Source: Candidatus Rokuibacteriota bacterium (GTDB lineage Bacteria > JAUVQV01). Taken from it: 6,983 nucleotides of DNA. The stretch lies in assembly GCA_030609125.1 (NCBI GenBank), contig JAUWCW010000101.1:1-6983 (forward strand), in the 5' to 3' direction. Made by a program: the position numbers and the translations under genes. Shown here piece after piece: positions 5,343 through 6,983 of this stretch (its first letter is position 1; each line of letters begins with the position of its first letter). The notes under the pieces are model-generated. The model had not been told where the DNA came from. It was given only the letters and a program-made list of their open reading frames with translations, and searched no databases.

Positions 5343-6983
5343 TACTTTTCAAACTTCTTCGAGTGGATATTGAGCTTCTGCAGGAGCCTGTGGAAGGAGC
5401 GGCGGGGAAGGCCGGCGAGCCGGGCCGCTTCCGTCACGTTCCCCTTAGTCTGAACGAGGTACTGGCGGATCAGGTTCCTCTCCACATTCTCCACGTAGTC
5501 CAGGCGTTTTTCTCGGAAGCTCTGGCTGGTGACGGTGTCGGGCGAGTCCTTCATCTTGGGCACCTGCACCCGGTTGGGCAGGTGGCTGACGAGGATCTCG
5601 TTCCCCGGAGCAAGGACCACGGCCCTCTCGATGACGTTTTCCAGCTCCCGGACGTTCCCGGGCCAGTGATAGTCGGTCAGCATCTGGAAGGCTTCCGGGT
5701 GAAGGCCCTGGACGTGCTTGTTGATCTTGCCGCAGGCCTTCTTGAGGAAGTGCTCTATGAGAGGGGGAATGTCCTCCTTGTGTTCCCTCAACGGAGGCAT
5801 CCTTATGACGAGAGTTGTCAGGCGATAGTAGAGGTCCTCCCTGAAGCGCCCCTCCTCGATTGCCTTTTCCAGGTTGTGGTTCGTGGCGGCGATGAGCCGG
5901 ACGTCGGCGCGTTTGACTTTCGCCTCGCCGACCCGTTTGAATTCCCCCGTCTCGATGACCCGCAGGAGCTTCTTCTGCAGCTCCGGGGAGATCTCGCCGA
6001 TCTCGTCGAGAAAGAGCGTGCTCTGGTGGGCCTCTTCGAAGAGGCCCTTCTTGGCGGCCGTGGCGCCGGTGAAGGCGCCCCTGACGTGGCCGAAGAGCTC
6101 GCTCTCGAGGAGGGTTTCGGCCAGGGCGGTGCAGTTGATGCTGATCAGGGGACGGTCGGCGCGTTTGCTGTGCCGGTGTATGGCCTTGGCGATCAGCTCC
6201 TTGCCGGTTCCGCTCTCTCCCCGGATGAGGACGTTCGTCGGTGCGGGAGCGACCTTCTTCGCCAGGTCGAGGATGTGCTGCATCTGCTTTGATCTGCCGA
6301 CGACGAAGTCGAAATCGCGGCTGATGTCAACTTCCTGTCTGAGAAGGTTGACCCGCTGCCGGAGTTCCAGGTTGTGCTGGTTGAGGTGGCGGATGGAGTA
6401 GGGGAAGCAGACCTCGGGCGCCGCGAGCCCCTGGAAGATGGCCACCGCCTTCTCCCGGCAGGTCCTGAACCCGCAGGCGCCGCAGTTGAGCTCATCCTCC
6501 CTGTTGAAGATCTCAACCGAGTGCAGGATCTTCGTCACGTCCGCCCGGGAAGGGACGGGGAAGGAGACCTTTTTGTTGCTGTAGGTGCGGGAAAGATCAA
6601 GGGACTCCTCCTCCCTCGACGGCCTCAGCCGCGGGAGGCCGGTCCGGTCTTCGCCCAGCATCTTCAGGATCATTTCCCGCTTCATGTAGGGGCTCAGCCG
6701 CGAATCGAGGGCCGGTCCGTCCATACAGCCCCGGCAATAGTGCAGGGCCGCGAGCCGGGGCACCAGGCGCCCGCCGGCGATGTCCCTGACGACGTCGAGG
6801 CTGTCATGTCTTCCCGCCACCTCGATGATGTCCCTGCCGAAGCGGCTCCGTGACTTGCCGAAGAGCTGCTCCATGCCCTCGCCGATGGTGTAGAAGAGGC
6901 TCACGGGCTTGAAGGAGATCTTCCCCCGGGCGCCGGATTTTTCACGGTGGGGCTCCACCTTGCCGAGAGAGAAGAGCTCCTTG
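5342..6983 (-). CDS. Sigma-54-dependent transcriptional activator with N-terminal iron-sulfur / [FeFe]-hydrogenase-like sensor module; N-terminus beyond window
   Basis: This enhancer-binding activator drives sigma-54 promoters by ATP hydrolysis. Residues are counted from an internal GTG at 6958. About 15-85 resemble the end of the Fe-only hydrogenase large-subunit domain, with HYCRGCMDGPAL (C75, C78). An FeS domain (PF04060 type) follows, with C159-x2-C162-x4-C167-x16-C184, likely binding one 4Fe-4S cluster. A short helical, coiled-coil-like linker (about 188-213) leads to the AAA+ domain. That has Walker A GESGTGKE (247-254), the sigma-54-contacting GAFTGA (294-299), Walker B LFLDEI (315-320), REDLYYRL (373-380) and WPGNVRELE (432-440). 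A Fis-type helix-turn-helix (NVTEAARLAG..., 507-528) ends it. There is no receiver domain, so sensing is probably by redox or iron-sulfur state rather than phosphorylation. The frame stays open upstream of 6958 and that GTG lacks a ribosome site, so the gene is partial. Its position suggests control of the prpE operon, which is unproven. Confidence 0.9.
   Translation of the reverse strand, partial: KELFSLGKVEPHREKSGARGKISFKPVSLFYTIGEGMEQLFGKSRSRFGRDIIEVAGRHDSLDVVRDIAGGRLVPRLAALHYCRGCMDGPALDSRLSPYMKREMILKMLGEDRTGLPRLRPSREEESLDLSRTYSNKKVSFPVPSRADVTKILHSVEIFNREDELNCGACGFRTCREKAVAIFQGLAAPEVCFPYSIRHLNQHNLELRQRVNLLRQEVDISRDFDFVVGRSKQMQHILDLAKKVAPAPTNVLIRGESGTGKELIAKAIHRHSKRADRPLISINCTALAETLLESELFGHVRGAFTGATAAKKGLFEEAHQSTLFLDEIGEISPELQKKLLRVIETGEFKRVGEAKVKRADVRLIAATNHNLEKAIEEGRFREDLYYRLTTLVIRMPPLREHKEDIPPLIEHFLKKACGKINKHVQGLHPEAFQMLTDYHWPGNVRELENVIERAVVLAPGNEILVSHLPNRVQVPKMKDSPDTVTSQSFREKRLDYVENVERNLIRQYLVQTKGNVTEAARLAGLPRRSFHRLLQKLNIHSKKFEK

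Noticed and set aside
6956-6958. GTG as the true start of the sigma-54 regulator
   Set aside because: The frame is open to the window edge, no Shine-Dalgarno sequence lies at proper distance, and the residues after it fall in the middle of a hydrogenase-like domain. The gene is better treated as partial.
1-6983. CRISPR arrays, tRNA/rRNA genes, insertion-sequence ends, B12 riboswitch
   Set aside because: No regularly spaced repeats, cloverleaf-like sequence, transposase frame with terminal repeats, or recognisable B12 box was seen on either strand.

Overview
This 6,983-base window is GC-rich (above 60% by eye), bacterial and almost fully coding. Most of it is a propionate/methylmalonyl-CoA module on the minus strand. 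Reading in the direction of transcription, right to left, it holds: a sigma-54-dependent regulator with an N-terminal iron-sulfur module, cut by the right window edge (5342-6983); a plus-strand alpha/beta-hydrolase remnant (5056-5334); a regulatory gap (4873-5055); a PrpE-type propionyl-CoA synthetase (2977-4872); a single-chain methylmalonyl-CoA mutase (814-2973); and the first part of a biotin-dependent acyl-CoA carboxylase carboxyltransferase subunit (821 down to about 132).

The three enzymes make a pathway: propionate is activated to propionyl-CoA (PrpE), carboxylated to methylmalonyl-CoA (carboxyltransferase plus biotin partners not seen here) and rearranged to succinyl-CoA by the B12-dependent mutase. 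Run backwards, the same steps make propionate. PrpE and the mutase are separated by 3 bases, and the mutase and carboxyltransferase overlap by 8 bases, so they are almost certainly one transcript. A good sigma-70-type promoter (TTGACA, 17 bases, TAAAAA) lies about 75-100 bases before PrpE, and an 8-bp perfect inverted repeat straddles its -10 element. No epimerase, MeaB-type chaperone, biotin carboxylase or biotin carrier gene is in the window.

The oddest point is the left edge. The carboxyltransferase reads normally for about 230 residues and then, with no stop or frame change, becomes a sequence that I recognise as the start of a DUF1549 (PSCyt2) domain, as in the large cytochrome-c-associated proteins of Planctomycetes and Verrucomicrobia. 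A carboxyltransferase should run on for nearly 300 more residues of its own family. This is most likely an assembly chimera or a recombination junction, so bases 1 to about 131 should not be taken as the natural neighbour of the operon without checking.

The host is probably an anaerobe. Iron-sulfur sigma-54 activators next to propionate genes fit a Desulfobacterota (former Deltaproteobacteria, Syntrophobacter-like) or similar syntrophic or fermentative lineage. This is inferred from gene content, and no marker gene in the window fixes the taxonomy.
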